Shown here piece after piece: positions 63,618 to 64,000 of a stretch of DNA of 64,000 bases. The stretch covers positions 26,475,050 through 26,539,049 of the forward strand of contig CM037868.1 of the NCBI GenBank assembly GCA_021292105.1, read 5' to 3'. The position numbers were made by a program, and so were the translations under genes. Source of the DNA: Anadara kagoshimensis (taxonomy: Eukaryota; Mollusca; Bivalvia; Arcoida; Arcidae). Within the stretch, counting starts at the first letter, position 1; every line of letters starts with the position of its first letter. The notes under the pieces are model-generated. The model saw only the letters and a program-made list of their open reading frames with translations. It was not told the origin of the DNA and made no database searches.

Positions 63618-64000
63618 GTAATTAATGATTGGTTTGCTATACTTTTTACAGATGTCTTTCAATTTGATTGATAAAAAAGTTTATACATGTCCGCATCCCG
63701 TTCAAAATTTTCGTTATTAACGTCATTTGGCGGGAAACACAGGCTTCAGTTTCGCAATCAATCTATAATTATAACCCCCTCCCCACCCCCGCAAACTAGG
63801 TTGAGGGAGGTATATAGGAATCACATGTATGTCTGTCCGTCTGTCTATCTCCGTGTTAAATCGTGTCCGAACCATACGTCAGAAATGCTTTGGACCACTG
63901 TAATAAAACTTCACATAAATAATCTTCATGAACCAAGGTCATATCAAATAGGTCAAGGTCGTACGAAAACATTAAATGTTGGGGGAGGGGGGTACTTGGC
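63618..64000 (+). other. Start of intron 1 of copy 3, with repeat-like sequence
   Basis: No exon seen. GTCTGTCCGTCTGTC and AAGGTCATATCAAATAGGTC followed by GGGGGAGGGG near the end look like part of a dispersed repeat that continues beyond the window. Confidence 0.5.

Overview
The window reads as repeat-rich, AT-rich animal nuclear DNA, most likely from a mollusc and probably a bivalve. Evidence is the tRNA-headed SINEs whose 3' tail resembles molluscan V-SINEs of the RUDI type (recalled from memory, not searched), spliceosomal donor sites, TATA plus initiator promoters, two Ty3/gypsy-type LTR retrotransposons, many terminal-inverted-repeat (TIR) elements and microsatellites. Nothing is bacterial. 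Host coding content is very low: three paralogous first exons of a secreted coiled-coil protein family (33.5 kb +, 58.5 kb -, 63.2 kb +) and one doubtful exon near 22.6 kb. Short open frames elsewhere lie in repeats.

Layout. 1-4790: a 188-bp satellite with a 13-monomer higher-order repeat. 4.8-8.2 kb: SINEs, a small TIR element and a 165-bp tandem array. 8.7-12.2 kb: a 74-bp tandem array split by a ~2.45-kb insertion and by a SINE. 12.3-14.2 kb: a cluster of SINE copies. 15-30 kb: dispersed TIR elements, foldbacks, a ~313-bp tandem array, two further SINE types and a nested ~760-bp element. 30.3-32.3 kb: a near-perfect hairpin and a ~109-bp tandem array. 33-38 kb: first exon 1, then SINEs and small TIR elements. 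38.2-47.6 kb: a 49-bp tandem array split by a 7.1-kb LTR retrotransposon with Gag-PR-INT-RT-RNaseH order (Gmr1-like). 48-50.6 kb: a SINE, TIR elements and a segmental duplicate of 25.1-26.3 kb. 50.9-56.4 kb: a second, conventionally ordered Ty3/gypsy element lacking most of its 5' LTR and its integrase. 56.4-64 kb: more nested TIR elements, exon copies 2 and 3, a plus-strand SINE and a second copy of the ~760-bp element.

A theme links the regions. At least three tandem arrays appear to be expansions of part of a dispersed element: the 49-bp array from the 3' terminus of a ~330-bp element, the 74-bp array from the SINE tail, and the ~109-bp array from half of a TIR element. The 188- and 165-bp repeats carry matches to the tRNA B box and may also be tRNA/SINE-derived. 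In the annotation, dispersed families are called D (about 330 bp, ending in a block that matches the 49-bp unit), H (AAAGGCCACC TIR element), A (ACCTGTCGAAAG TIR element), E (TTGACGTATCGCC TIR element), F (long-TIR foldback) and G (~760 bp). These names are local to this report. Boundaries come from reading by eye and may be off by several bases.
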